Positions 34,183 through 43,459 of a DNA stretch of 64,000 bases are shown here, in pieces. Source of the stretch: Vibrio artabrorum (GTDB lineage: Bacteria > Pseudomonadota > Gammaproteobacteria > Enterobacterales > Vibrionaceae); contig NZ_AP025459.1 of assembly GCF_024347295.1 (NCBI RefSeq), forward strand, positions 930,001 to 994,000, in the 5' to 3' direction. The notes beneath the pieces are model-generated. The model saw only the letters and a list, made by a program, of their open reading frames with translations. It did not search any database and was not told where the DNA came from. A program made the position numbers and the translations under genes. The first letter of the stretch is position 1. Each line of letters opens with the position of its first letter.

Positions 34183-35569
34183 AAGCAATTTCCAAAATAC
34201 ATCGGGTTGGGTTACGAAGAATAATAAGGCGGCCATTTGCTTGCTTCATCAAGTGCTCGACAATAGTCAGACCAATGCCCATGTTATCCAGTTTGTGCGC
34301 TTCACTTGGCGTGACACGGGACATGAGTCGTTGTATCGGCGAAGGGAAGTGCCCCTCGTCTTGTACCTCAATCGTCAGCTTGTCTCCGAGCTCGACCTTG
34401 ACCAAAACCTCACCTTTACCGTGTTGTTTGGCATTCTTGATTAGATTATCCAAACAGATGGTTAGCCAGTAATAAGGCTGATTTAGTTCAACTTCACGCG
34501 CTTCGCATTGATAAGAAATATTGTGCTTTTCACAGACATGATCAAGCCACTCTTCTAATGATGCGTTTTGCTTCAACAAAGGTTCTGACTGATCCGAACT
34601 TAGGTACACTTTGCTGTTTTCGGTGAGCTGAGAGAGCCTTTGATAGTCAGATATTAAACGCCAAACCGCACTTTGAGTTTCATCAGAAAAGTCATCGTAG
34701 CAATTTCTGAACATCTCGACGGTTAGACCTAGGCTAGTAATGGGCGTGCGCAGTTCATGAGTAAGAAGCTGTAAAACGAACTGCCTCTCTTTTCGTTGTT
34801 TTGTTCTTAGGTATAAGACTCTACCTAGCCCGGAAAGCAACGTTAACAGCAATGAAAAGATCAAGATTTTCATGATCAGATTGTCATTGCTAGGCTCGCT
34901 TAAGCACACGTTGCTGTAACGAAAAGTACAGGTTTCACCTGCCAAAGATACCTCTTGCTGATCTGCGATAGGCTGCCATACATCTAAGGGAATGGCTTTC
35001 CAGCCTTGTTCACCACTCAACCAAAGCACATCGCCTTGTTGCCAAGCGCGGTATCCATTGAGCAGTGCTTCTCTGCCTTGAGCTGTTAGCGACTCTAGCT
35101 TGGTATATAAAGGATGCTGAGGGTTGGTAATACTCAAAAATGGACGTATTTGCTCGCTTACGTCTGGGTAAACTGCCAAATAACGATCAGCAAAGCTGCC
35201 ACCGGCAGGGTGACGTTTGGAGTGTGCTGCAAACCAAATCGAATCCAATGCTTGTTGCTGACACAGAGCGAGCTCGAACTCGATGGCATCATGTAATGAA
35301 GGGTTATTACTTTCAATCGTTCGGCAGTGATCTTGTATTGACGCTAACGCTGCGATGTCGTCCCAGCTGAATTGGTTGAAATCAGGATAGCGGCTACGTT
35401 CATGAAGCAGAACTTTCGGATACTGAGCCAACTCTTGTTGAGATACTAGGATTGGGGATGATTCCCAGCTCAGTTGATACAAGGTTTGCCACTTGTCTTG
35501 CAAACTTTGTGCATTGACTAGAGTCGGGAGCCAAAAGATCAAGCAAAGAGCTAATGTAAACCTGCGCAT
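34160..35569 (-). CDS. vxrA: VxrA-like sensor histidine kinase (DUF3404 sensor)
   Basis: The 469-residue protein has a signal peptide (MRRFTLALCLIFWLPTLVNA), a periplasmic sensor of about 210 residues typical of the DUF3404 kinases, one membrane helix at about 231-255, an H-box with His271 (LLTHELRTPITS) and an ATP-binding domain with N-box DNLIKNAKQHG and a GIGLTIVEHL G-box. All key residues look intact. This is the family that senses beta-lactam and other cell-wall stress in V. cholerae. It leads the operon and overlaps vxrB by 23 nt. Orthology is inferred from sensor type and gene order. Confidence 0.85.
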   Translation of the reverse strand: MRRFTLALCLIFWLPTLVNAQSLQDKWQTLYQLSWESSPILVSQQELAQYPKVLLHERSRYPDFNQFSWDDIAALASIQDHCRTIESNNPSLHDAIEFELALCQQQALDSIWFAAHSKRHPAGGSFADRYLAVYPDVSEQIRPFLSITNPQHPLYTKLESLTAQGREALLNGYRAWQQGDVLWLSGEQGWKAIPLDVWQPIADQQEVSLAGETCTFRYSNVCLSEPSNDNLIMKILIFSLLLTLLSGLGRVLYLRTKQRKERQFVLQLLTHELRTPITSLGLTVEMFRNCYDDFSDETQSAVWRLISDYQRLSQLTENSKVYLSSDQSEPLLKQNASLEEWLDHVCEKHNISYQCEAREVELNQPYYWLTICLDNLIKNAKQHGKGEVLVKVELGDKLTIEVQDEGHFPSPIQRLMSRVTPSEAHKLDNMGIGLTIVEHLMKQANGRLIILRNPTRCILEIAYEHPTAD

Positions 35570-35812
35570 CCAATCATTCTCGTTAAAAGTCGTGGGGCAA
35601 GTCTAAAGAGTTTTGGGCGAGATTTGTAACCTGAATGTCAACAAGTGTTCCTTTAACAAAAAATTGTCGAGTAGGTCATGCTTTAAAATAATCAATTGAA
35701 AATACAGTAAGTATCATATTGGCGGCTTAAACTAGATAATTGTGTACTTATTGTCACTATTGAGTAAGCGGAGGGGTCTATACTGGGCTCATACCTAATA
35801 AGAGGAACCATC

Positions 35813-36346
35813 ATGAAACTCATCATCAAATCAGTATTGGCAATCAGTATTTTGGCTGCAGGCTCTGCTCAGGCGTTCGAATTAACCAGTAACGATATTC
35901 AAGAAGGTCACCCAATGGCGAAGACTTTTGAATACTCAAGTTGGGGTTGTGACGGCGATAACCTATCACCACAATTAATGTGGAAAGATGCACCAGCAGG
36001 CACCAAAAGCTTTGCGATTACAGCTTATGATCCCGATGCTCCGACTGAAAGTGGCTTCTGGCACTGGGTTGCGTTTGATATCCCTGCAACTGTGAACGAG
36101 CTACCTCGCGGTGTCGACATCGCTAAAGTCGGTGGCAAAGAAGGTCGCATTGATTACGGCACCGTTGGCTTCGGTGGCGCATGTCCTCCAGAAAACGATG
36201 GCATGCACCGTTACCAGTTCACAGTTTGGGCATTGCCAACGGACAAACTTAACCTCGACGAAAACACGCCGTCGGCAGTGGTTGGCTTCACGTTGAACAG
36301 CATGGCTTTAGACAAAGCGAAACTGACCGCAACTTATACACGTTAA
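35813..36346 (+). CDS. Periplasmic YbhB/YbcL-family (PEBP, Raf-kinase-inhibitor-like) protein
   Basis: The 177-residue protein has a signal peptide cleaved after GSAQA (about residue 21). The PEBP signatures are present: DGDNLSPQLMW, the AYDPDAPT motif, WHWVAFDIPA, and GFGGACPPENDGMHRYQF, which form the anion-binding pocket. AGAGGAA precedes the ATG. Function in bacteria is poorly defined; homologues bind small anions or lipids. It stands just ahead of an AraC-type regulator on the same strand, with 57 nt between them, so they may be co-transcribed. Confidence 0.88.
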   Translation: MKLIIKSVLAISILAAGSAQAFELTSNDIQEGHPMAKTFEYSSWGCDGDNLSPQLMWKDAPAGTKSFAITAYDPDAPTESGFWHWVAFDIPATVNELPRGVDIAKVGGKEGRIDYGTVGFGGACPPENDGMHRYQFTVWALPTDKLNLDENTPSAVVGFTLNSMALDKAKLTATYTR

Positions 36347-36403
36347 TCGCTTGTGTACGTTAAAAGCTTATACACGTACATAATAAGTAAACAAGGGGAT
36401 GAG

Positions 36404-37201
36404 ATGAATCATCAATATCAAGTGACGATCTTTCGTGCAGAGCAGTTACAAAAGCTGCGTAATGTGAGGATTCTATCCCCGAGTATCATTCAGATCATTA
36501 CAGGCAGTAAGCGCCTGTTTTGGAAAGATTCAGCGGCCGAACTCTCACATTCTGAGCTGTTATTGTGTGAGGCATCAGCGTCACTAAGCTTTGAGAACAT
36601 GCCCCACAGAGGGCGTTTCTTGTCGCGCGTGTTCAGCTTTCAATTCCAACCTTGTCAGGCGATGCTTGATTTAAGTGAGGAACGTTCGAATGATCTGGGG
36701 CTACCGACAGTGCAAGCGGATCGAAACTTACAAGACTCACTCAACGCGCTGTTTTCGTTTGATACACAGAGCATGAGCAAAGAGACGCAACAGTTTTGGT
36801 TACAGGGCTTGTACCAGCAACTTGCTGAAAAAGGGGTGTTACATCGATTGTTTGCCAGTGCCAACGTTTCGTTTAGCCAAAAGCTCAGCCATTATCTTTC
36901 ACTTTCGCCAGATGAGAAGCATCCGCTAGAGTCGGTAGCGGAGCGTTTTGCGATGAGCCGAGCCACGCTGATTCGAAAGCTCAAACTGGAAGGTATGCAA
37001 TATCGTGAGGTGTTGGCTGAAGTTCGGTTGAGTCACGCGCTTTATCTGATGCAAAACGGACAGCAGAATGTTGCGATGTTGGCTCAGTCTTGCGGTTATC
37101 AATCGGAAGGGCGTTTTAGTCAGCGCTTTAAAGGCAAATTTGGTTTGTCGCCCAGTGAATACATCAAGACAGTCGCGAGCAATAAAGTCGCGGCGCCATA
37201 A
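36404..37201 (+). CDS. AraC-family transcriptional regulator
   Basis: This 265-residue protein has a C-terminal double HTH (about 165-260: AERFAMSRATLIRKLKLEGM, and later LAQSCGYQSEGRFSQRFKGK with FGLSPSEYIK). Its N-terminal ligand domain is beta-rich. ATG 36404 is preferred because AAGGGG lies upstream and the protein begins like relatives (MNHQYQVTIF); an upstream ATG at 36353 has no such site. Targets are unknown; the PEBP gene just upstream is one candidate. Confidence 0.85.
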   Translation: MNHQYQVTIFRAEQLQKLRNVRILSPSIIQIITGSKRLFWKDSAAELSHSELLLCEASASLSFENMPHRGRFLSRVFSFQFQPCQAMLDLSEERSNDLGLPTVQADRNLQDSLNALFSFDTQSMSKETQQFWLQGLYQQLAEKGVLHRLFASANVSFSQKLSHYLSLSPDEKHPLESVAERFAMSRATLIRKLKLEGMQYREVLAEVRLSHALYLMQNGQQNVAMLAQSCGYQSEGRFSQRFKGKFGLSPSEYIKTVASNKVAAP

Positions 37202-37227
37202 CCATTCTGTTTGCCCTAAACGCTAAT

Positions 37228-37404
37228 CAGAACAGTTGCACTGACCAGTCGAATTCAGTCATCAATACTGAAGACGCGAACGGTGTACCAAAAGTGACGG
37301 CTGTACCCAATGGCGCATGGTCCGCACAATGGTCATTTGATTCAGTGCTCGACTTTGTTCCCCGAAGCTAATAGGCAACGAAAGCCCAGTTATGCTGGGC
37401 TTTT
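37228..37404 (+). repeat. Left copy of a 177-bp direct repeat bracketing the sugar island
   Basis: This is identical to 43480-43656 except at 37257 (A here, T there) and 37286 (T here, C there). It encodes the last 49 codons of a lost gene (in frame: QNSCTDQSNSVINTEDANG, then ..WSAQWSFDSVLDFVPRS, stop at about 37370-37372), followed by a terminator hairpin. The peptide has a QW pattern loosely like ricin-type lectin repeats; this is tentative. No gene start is attached to it. The rest of the 370-bp gap (37405-37572) shows nothing recognisable. Confidence 0.9.
37381..37404 (+). terminator. Terminator in the left repeat copy
   Basis: AAAGCCCAG / CTGGGCTTT with a 5-nt loop, then T. It is a classic rho-independent terminator, working in both directions. 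The right repeat copy carries the same hairpin at 43633-43657. Confidence 0.8.
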
Positions 37405-37572
37405 CTCATTATTGCAATTTGAAGTCTGTGTTTCATTATCACCAATGAATGGAACCCTAATACAAGTCCGAAATATGGCATTTTGCCATTTAGGGCTTTG
37501 TTACACTATTAGTTTGGTGTAACACGGTACAAGGTAGGTGCGTCCATCACATCAGAGCACGTAGGAGAACGA

Positions 37573-38652
37573 TTAGAAGTAGTATTTCAAGCGCATACGG
37601 CCACCAACATTTTTAGCATCACCGGATTTATTGTCTTCTGAATAGATTGAATAGTAGGCTCCAACCAGTATGTCAAAGTTATCGAAGCCTAAAGCCTGAT
37701 TATATGCATATGACGTATAGATAGTGTCTAATGCACCTGACTCCTTGCCATTAACAGTGACTGTTTTAACGTCGTTCGTTCCGCGAATATAGCCAATGCC
37801 AAAGTTATATAATGTTGTATTCACGCCAAATGATCGGTCTGTTTCATTCTTAGCATTCATTTGGGCAAAATTAGCCAAGAATTGAATGTTCTCTGTTGCA
37901 TAGCCCGTTGATACGCCAAAACCAAGTCGCTTACCTATATCTTTGCCATTAACGATAGCGGTATCAGAAAGAACTTGCGCTTCCATACCACCTGAAAGGT
38001 TGAATCCATCGTTCTTATATGTGAGCACAGGGCGAACATAAAGAGAATCATTTACTGACGTTCCAGTATCAACCTTAGTGAATATGTCAGTTCGCTTACC
38101 AAATATTGTATTAACTTCAGCGGTAAGATTGCCAAACTTCTGAATAAGCATCAATTGTCCCGCTTCAGCAGCACGACCTCTACCTTCTTTCATTTCATAT
38201 AAATAAAAGTTTTCATTCGCTATAGCTGAATCGCTAGCATTGCCAGCTTGGTTCACAAACACATCTTGCCCTTTTGGGAATAGATCGGCTGCTTCGAAAC
38301 GACCCGCTTTTAATGCAGTACTATCAGCATCAATGTTTAGCCAAGCATCATCGAGAGATACTGATCCATCAGTGTTATATAGTGGATTGAATCTAAATGA
38401 TATTGTTTTATTGTTGACACTCTTAGCACCATCTACAGTGAACGATAGCCTACCATCTTGGTTGAAGTTGCTGCCGTCATTCGCCAGTTTGTATTTACTA
38501 GACGCGGACTCGTTGTTAAAGTTCAAGTTAAGTTCTGCATCACCACCTAGAGTAAGCTGACCGTCATCGACATTGCCAAATACTACCGGATTAGCATAGG
38601 AAGTAGAGGCTAATGTTAGCAATGCCGCACCGGCTAGATAAGTTAGTTTCAT
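37573..38652 (-). CDS. Outer-membrane porin, probably for oligosaccharides
   Basis: The 359-residue protein has a signal peptide (cleaved after ASTSYA), an alternating amphipathic beta-strand pattern throughout, and a C-terminal strand ending RMRLKYYF, whose final Phe is the outer-membrane barrel signal. It lacks the sequence features of the major OmpU-type porins I know, so the specific family is uncertain. Position in a PTS/deacetylase/phospho-glycosidase island, convergent in orientation to nothing and next to a GntR regulator, suggests a sugar-specific channel. It is divergent in control from the main operon but may share the regulator's operator. Confidence 0.78.
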   Translation of the reverse strand: MKLTYLAGAALLTLASTSYANPVVFGNVDDGQLTLGGDAELNLNFNNESASSKYKLANDGSNFNQDGRLSFTVDGAKSVNNKTISFRFNPLYNTDGSVSLDDAWLNIDADSTALKAGRFEAADLFPKGQDVFVNQAGNASDSAIANENFYLYEMKEGRGRAAEAGQLMLIQKFGNLTAEVNTIFGKRTDIFTKVDTGTSVNDSLYVRPVLTYKNDGFNLSGGMEAQVLSDTAIVNGKDIGKRLGFGVSTGYATENIQFLANFAQMNAKNETDRSFGVNTTLYNFGIGYIRGTNDVKTVTVNGKESGALDTIYTSYAYNQALGFDNFDILVGAYYSIYSEDNKSGDAKNVGGRMRLKYYF

Positions 38653-38791
38653 AAATGTGCATCCTAAATAAGTAATTTAATATATAAGTAATGATTTACT
38701 GTTCATCTGAAATTATTCGGTAATAACAGTGTTAAAGTAAATTTAAATTAAGTTTTTAGGTTTGCATTTGTCGTGTTCGATCAGATAAGTA

Positions 38792-38803
38792 ATGTCTTGT
38801 TAT
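38792..38803. promoter_or_regulatory. Candidate operator upstream of the porin
   Basis: ATGTCTTGTTAT reads ATAACAAGACAT on the other strand, which closely resembles ATGACAAGATCAT at 39577-39589 upstream of the GntR gene. Sharing by two island promoters suggests a binding site for the island's regulator. Tentative. Confidence 0.3.
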
Positions 38804-38851
38804 GTTAAATTAAACCCATAAAATAGTGTTGCCCATTTATTGAAAGTGAAT

Positions 38852-39553
38852 TTAACGAGTGGCAACAATCGTTACGTTATAGCCATGAGTATTAAAGTAT
38901 ACCCTTGATACTTCAAATGGATTGCCATCGGTTAAGTAGCCAACACTTGATATTTTTAATATTGGCTTATGTCTACTAATGTTTAACTCTTTACATATGT
39001 CTTTACTTGGCAATATCGGAACTAAGGTCTGATCATCCTTCTCTATTTCATAGCCCTTTATATTTTCTATATAATGATATTTTGACCCTTCTAGCGTTGC
39101 AACACTAAGGTCAGGGAAAAGAGATTTAGGCATCCAGCACTCTTCAAGTTGAATGGGTTTCCCGTCCTTGAATCTGATTCTTTTAGCGTGATGTACATAC
39201 TCGTCATTACCGATCTTCAATAATTGAGCGATTTCTTTTGGAGCAGGGATTAAAGTAAAGTTGATGACTTTGTTCTTGTAATCGCTTGAAATATTTTCTT
39301 CCGCAAAGCTATCTAGACGATATTTGTACATTTGAGAGTGATGCTCTCTGACAAAGTTACCACTGCCACGAACACCAATTATGATTCCAGACTCGTAGAG
39401 CATTTTCATTGCTTTTCTAATCGTAATTCTCGATACATTAAACTCTTTACATAGCTCAGCTTCTGTCGGTAATTTCTCTCCGGCTTCGTAAAGGCGTTGC
39501 TCAATTCTTTGTTCTATTTCAGACCTAACTCTTTCATAAAGAAGGGTTTTCAT
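38852..39553 (-). CDS. GntR-family (HutC/UTRA) transcriptional regulator
   Basis: The 233-residue protein has an N-terminal winged HTH (about 1-70, with LPTEAELCKEFNVSRITIRK and GIIIGVRGSGNFV) and a UTRA effector domain (about 90-230). UTRA regulators of sugar operons usually bind the phosphorylated substrate. It lies divergent from the ChbG-PTS-GH4 operon (175 bp between starts) and upstream of the porin on its own strand, so it is the likely local repressor. Confidence 0.87.
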   Translation of the reverse strand: MKTLLYERVRSEIEQRIEQRLYEAGEKLPTEAELCKEFNVSRITIRKAMKMLYESGIIIGVRGSGNFVREHHSQMYKYRLDSFAEENISSDYKNKVINFTLIPAPKEIAQLLKIGNDEYVHHAKRIRFKDGKPIQLEECWMPKSLFPDLSVATLEGSKYHYIENIKGYEIEKDDQTLVPILPSKDICKELNISRHKPILKISSVGYLTDGNPFEVSRVYFNTHGYNVTIVATR

Positions 39554-39576
39554 GACTTATTTACCTCATTGTTTAT

Positions 39577-39622
39577 ATGACAAGATCATACAACTTATAT
39601 TATATGTCTCATAAATGACATA
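39577..39622. promoter_or_regulatory. Candidate GntR operators in the divergent promoter
   Basis: Two dyads lie between the regulator and the chbG start. One is ATGA-CAAGA-TCAT (39577-39589). The other is TATGTC-TCATAAAT-GACATA (39603-39622), with 6-bp perfect arms. Arm spacing fits a dimeric GntR-type repressor. The first resembles a motif before the porin gene. Assignment is inference. Confidence 0.4.
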
Positions 39623-39727
39623 ACAAATGTAGCTCAGGTTATATCGTGAGGTTGATCAAATTTTACGCACATTGTCACTGCTAGTATTGCCTCAACCAAT
39701 AAATTACACCATTTGGGGCGATAAAAT

Positions 39728-40567
39728 ATGAAGCTACGTGTAATAAATAACGCTGACGATTTTGGATATTCAAACGCAATAAATTATGGAATCATCGATG
39801 CGCATCGTTATGGGATTCTGAACTCTGCGACGATAATGGCACATATGGATGGGTTTGATCATGCCGTAGAGTTGTCAAAACAAAATCCCCAGTTAGCCAT
39901 TGGTGTTCATTGCACCTTAACGTGTGGAAGACCACTACTTTCAGACCATAAAACACTGACAGAAAAATGTGGAACGTTTAAGAAAATTAGTTTCTGGGAG
40001 CAGGATGATTCTGCGGTTGATGATGATGAAGTCTACCGAGAATTTAAGGCTCAAATAGAGAAAGTCATTGCTTCAGGAATACAACCAACTCACCTAGACT
40101 CCCACCACCATATACATCGATATAAAAATAATATGGCGATAACTATCCGACTCGCCAAAGAGTTTGGAATTGCCATTAGAAACGTAAAAACGGTTGAACT
40201 TAAGGCTCTTGACTTACCAACAGGGTATACCAAAGAAATAGCGAATATAGGCATGGATATTTTTATGCGTGAAGCAATACCATGCAACTCTCTATTAATA
40301 GAACCTTATTTAAGAAAGGGGAATTCACTAAATAAAAGCGGCGACCTAGAAGAGAGAATAGTCGACGAAATTATAGATTCTCTCGAGTTGGCTAAAGGAA
40401 ATAAAGCCGTGGAAATTATGTGGCATCCAGCCTACATCGATAGAGAAATCATGGAAAACTCCAGTTTTAATATCCCAAGAATCTACGAAACAAAAGCGTT
40501 AACTAATAAGCGTCTTATTGAATATTTCAACAGTAACTGTGAACTATGTACCTTTAAAGAACTTTAG
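39728..40567 (+). CDS. chbG: ChbG/YdjC-family carbohydrate deacetylase
   Basis: The 279-residue cytosolic protein has the family's metal-binding motifs NADDFGYSNAIN at the N-terminus and HLDSHHHIHRYKN near residue 120, plus MWHPAYID near residue 237. ChbG removes an acetyl group from phosphorylated chitobiose, which lets a GH4 phospho-glucosidase cut it. Here it opens an operon with a PTS permease (9-nt gap) and a GH4 enzyme, so the imported sugar is probably an N-acetylated disaccharide or similar. GGGG lies before the ATG. The precise substrate cannot be read from sequence. Confidence 0.87.
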   Translation: MKLRVINNADDFGYSNAINYGIIDAHRYGILNSATIMAHMDGFDHAVELSKQNPQLAIGVHCTLTCGRPLLSDHKTLTEKCGTFKKISFWEQDDSAVDDDEVYREFKAQIEKVIASGIQPTHLDSHHHIHRYKNNMAITIRLAKEFGIAIRNVKTVELKALDLPTGYTKEIANIGMDIFMREAIPCNSLLIEPYLRKGNSLNKSGDLEERIVDEIIDSLELAKGNKAVEIMWHPAYIDREIMENSSFNIPRIYETKALTNKRLIEYFNSNCELCTFKEL

Positions 40568-40576
40568 GAAATAAAA

Positions 40577-42004
40577 ATGCTACCAATACTATCAAAGATA
40601 AATAACCAGCTTTCCAAGCTGGGCAGAGCAATGCTTATCCCCATTGTCGCACAACCTGTTGCAGGTATATTGTCCCGATTTGGTCAGCCAGACTTAATAG
40701 ATTCTGAGTTATTACGAATGGCCGCAGACGTCATTTTTGGCAATATGGATTTACTCTTTGTAGTGGGTGCATCGGTTGCATTCACTAAGTCAAAGGATAA
40801 GACAACAACGATATTAGGTGCAATTCTTGCTCTGATGGTCTTTAAAAAGGCGTTGGCCTTCGTGAACCCAGATTTAAATATGGGGATATTTGCAGGGATA
40901 ATTGTTGGTTCAGCAACCGCGATTCTATACAACTATAGCCGTGACTGGAAAACGCCTAGTATGTTTTCATTTTTCACGGGTGAAAAATTTGTCGTAACGC
41001 TTGCTCCGCTTGCAGCCGTGCCATTTGGCTTATTGTTCGCACAGGTTTGGTCACCGGTGGAATCTGGCTTAGACGCTTTTGCTGTTGCGTTGCTAGGTGC
41101 TGGTGCTCTAGGTGCATTCTTATTTGGTTTCCTAAACCGTTCTCTGATTCCATTCGGGTTACATCATGTCATCAACTCGTATGTGTTTTTTGAAGTTGGA
41201 AGTTATGTCACCTCTACCGGTACCGTCGTGACGGGGGAAATCCCTCGCTTTATCTCGGGAGATCCAACTGCTGGCGGTATTCTAGCTATGTTCTACGTTC
41301 CTATGTTATTCGGTCTTCCGGGCGCCGCTTTGGCGATGTACAGAACCGCAAAGGAAAGTCAAAAAGAAAAAGCCAAAGCTCTTTATGGTGCCGGTGCTGC
41401 AACATCAATCTTTGCAGGTGTTACTGAGCCACTTGAATTCAGTTTTATCTTCAAAGCGCCACCGCTTTACTTTATGCATGCGTTCTTTGTAGGCCTTGCT
41501 GGCTTGATTTTATACATGCTTGATGTGCGTCTTGGATTTGCTGTCGGATTTACAGCAATCGACTATGTGACCAATTTCAATATGGGTAATAACAGTTGGA
41601 TGATCATCCCAGTGGGATTGGCTTTCTTTGCTATCTACTACTTTTCATTCAAATTCATGATTGAAAAGTATGACTATCAAATCGAAGGGCGTGAACCTGA
41701 GATTGATTATGGTGCTGAGCGTACTAAAGAAGAGGAAGAGCTAAAACTCTCTCATAGCAACTATGCATATATGGCGAAAAAGCTTCTGGCCTTTGTTGGC
41801 GGCAGAGAAAACATCGATGAAGCTGGCTGTTGTGTGACTCGTCTCCGTTTAGAACTCCATGATACATCCATTATTGATGAAGAAGCCATCATGCGCACGG
41901 GAGCAAAACGTGTAGTAAGAATGGGTGATAAATCGATTCAGATCGTTATCGGTACTGAAGTGATTGAAGTGATGAAAGAATTTGATCGGGCTTTAGAAGC
42001 TTAA
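40577..42004 (+). CDS. PTS EIICB permease, glucose/glucoside family
   Basis: This 475-residue protein has an EIIC domain with about ten membrane helices (residues 15-375), including ARAMLIPIVAQPVAG-like start, RSLIPFGLHHVINSY and AGVTEPLEFSFIFKAPPL, all family signatures. The C-terminal EIIB domain (about 395-470) has the phospho-Cys motif AGCCVTRLRLEL. An EIIA domain is absent, as in several glucose-family permeases that borrow the Crr protein. It imports and phosphorylates the operon's sugar. The family differs from the lactose-type ChbABC transporter that normally accompanies ChbG. Confidence 0.9.
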   Translation: MLPILSKINNQLSKLGRAMLIPIVAQPVAGILSRFGQPDLIDSELLRMAADVIFGNMDLLFVVGASVAFTKSKDKTTTILGAILALMVFKKALAFVNPDLNMGIFAGIIVGSATAILYNYSRDWKTPSMFSFFTGEKFVVTLAPLAAVPFGLLFAQVWSPVESGLDAFAVALLGAGALGAFLFGFLNRSLIPFGLHHVINSYVFFEVGSYVTSTGTVVTGEIPRFISGDPTAGGILAMFYVPMLFGLPGAALAMYRTAKESQKEKAKALYGAGAATSIFAGVTEPLEFSFIFKAPPLYFMHAFFVGLAGLILYMLDVRLGFAVGFTAIDYVTNFNMGNNSWMIIPVGLAFFAIYYFSFKFMIEKYDYQIEGREPEIDYGAERTKEEEELKLSHSNYAYMAKKLLAFVGGRENIDEAGCCVTRLRLELHDTSIIDEEAIMRTGAKRVVRMGDKSIQIVIGTEVIEVMKEFDRALEA

Positions 42005-42047
42005 CTATTTTGGAAATTTAAGTGCATTTGCACAAAGGGTATTGAAG

Positions 42048-43385
42048 ATGAATAAAGGCAAAAAAATCGTAATCGTTGGTTCAGGTGCGAGCCACACTCC
42101 TGGGATTTTGGCTGCGATGGTCGAGAAGGCTGATGAACTTAAATTAGCAGAGCTGTGCTTGCACGATGTCGATCATCAACGTGCGAAGTTAATGGGGGAG
42201 TTTAATGAGATTTATCTGTCTGAGGTCAGACCTGACATTAAGGCAACTTGGACGACTGACATTGAAGAGGCGCTGACCGGAGCCGATTTTGTCTTCATTC
42301 AAATAAGACCAGGGAAAAATGAGCAACGCTCAATAGACGAGCATATCTGCTACAAACATAACATTATCGGCCAGGAGACATGTGGTTTAGGCGGATTCTC
42401 TTTTGCCTTGCGAGCTATTCCTGCGATTTTGGAGCTAGTAGCTGTGGCACAGCGAGTTTGTCCTAATGCTTGGTTGTTGAATTATACCAACCCAGAAGCC
42501 ATGGTTTCAGAAGCGGTCTACCGTAAGTTTCCTGACGCAAAAATGCTGTGTATTTGTGATATGCCAATTGGTCAGCAAGATGTGATAGCCGATTACCTTG
42601 GATTCAAGGAGAGCGATTTAACCTTCAAGTACTTTGGTCTTAATCACTTTGGTTGGTACACCCACATCTATGATAAGGATGGTAATGACTTACTTCCTAA
42701 GCTTCGTGATGATGTGCTTTCTGGACAGCTTACAGAGTTCGAAGATGTCACTGTTGATGGTGAACACGACGATTATTGGCAAAAAACGCATAATAATATC
42801 ATCAAAGGTTTTAAGGCATTCCCGCAATACCTACCTTTGACGTACCTTCAATATTATTACTTCCATGATGAAATGATGGAACAATTTGATCATGAATTTA
42901 CCCGAGCAGATTATGTACTTGCGGGGCGAGAGGTGAAAGTCTATGAAGAATGCCGTCGTGTTATTAGCAATAAATCGACTCGCGATTGTGAACTTGTGAG
43001 TGGTCATCATGGTAATTATATCGTCGATATTGCGTGTTCAATCATTCATGACAAGAAAGATCGTTTCATCGTTAATGTAAAAAACAATGGTGCTATCGGT
43101 AATTTTGATCATGACGCTGTTGTTGAAGTTCCTTGTTATATAGGAGCAAGCGGTGTTGAGCCGGTTGCTGTTGGCTATGTGCCAGTATTCCATCGAGCCA
43201 TGATGGAAATGCAAAAAGGTTATGAAAAGCTAGCGGTAGAAGCTTGTTTGGAAGGCTCTAAGGAAAAGGCGATTCAATCGATTTTATTGAATAAAACCGT
43301 TCCTTCACATCGAGTTGGGCAAGCTGTTTTTGACGATCTCTTAGACGCAAATAGAGACTTCTGGAACCCTAAGTTTTACGAATAA
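42048..43385 (+). CDS. GH4 family 6-phospho-glycosidase
   Basis: The 445-residue NAD+- and Mn2+-dependent glycosidase has a Rossmann start (KIVIVGSGASHTPGILAAM), then RPGKNEQRSIDE, GQETCGLGGFSFALRAIP, NYTNPEAMVSEAV, a metal-binding Cys in CICDMPIG and the LNHFGWY motif. These are GH4 signatures; the group includes 6-phospho-alpha- and beta-glucosidases and ChbF. ATG 42048 is preferred (AAGGG 8 nt upstream) over the TTG at 42042. With the deacetylase and PTS it would hydrolyse the phosphorylated disaccharide in the cytosol. Alpha or beta specificity cannot be decided here. Confidence 0.9.
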   Translation: MNKGKKIVIVGSGASHTPGILAAMVEKADELKLAELCLHDVDHQRAKLMGEFNEIYLSEVRPDIKATWTTDIEEALTGADFVFIQIRPGKNEQRSIDEHICYKHNIIGQETCGLGGFSFALRAIPAILELVAVAQRVCPNAWLLNYTNPEAMVSEAVYRKFPDAKMLCICDMPIGQQDVIADYLGFKESDLTFKYFGLNHFGWYTHIYDKDGNDLLPKLRDDVLSGQLTEFEDVTVDGEHDDYWQKTHNNIIKGFKAFPQYLPLTYLQYYYFHDEMMEQFDHEFTRADYVLAGREVKVYEECRRVISNKSTRDCELVSGHHGNYIVDIACSIIHDKKDRFIVNVKNNGAIGNFDHDAVVEVPCYIGASGVEPVAVGYVPVFHRAMMEMQKGYEKLAVEACLEGSKEKAIQSILLNKTVPSHRVGQAVFDDLLDANRDFWNPKFYE

Positions 43386-43459
43386 CAGTTTGGTATCCCT
43401 CGGCTTATGTCGTGGGGTACTTAACGTATCACTCATAATAATAAACCGAAAGGTGAAGT

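Noticed and set aside
37228..37404. tRNA-associated attachment site at the island border
   Set aside because: The repeat does not fold as a tRNA and no integrase gene lies within the island.
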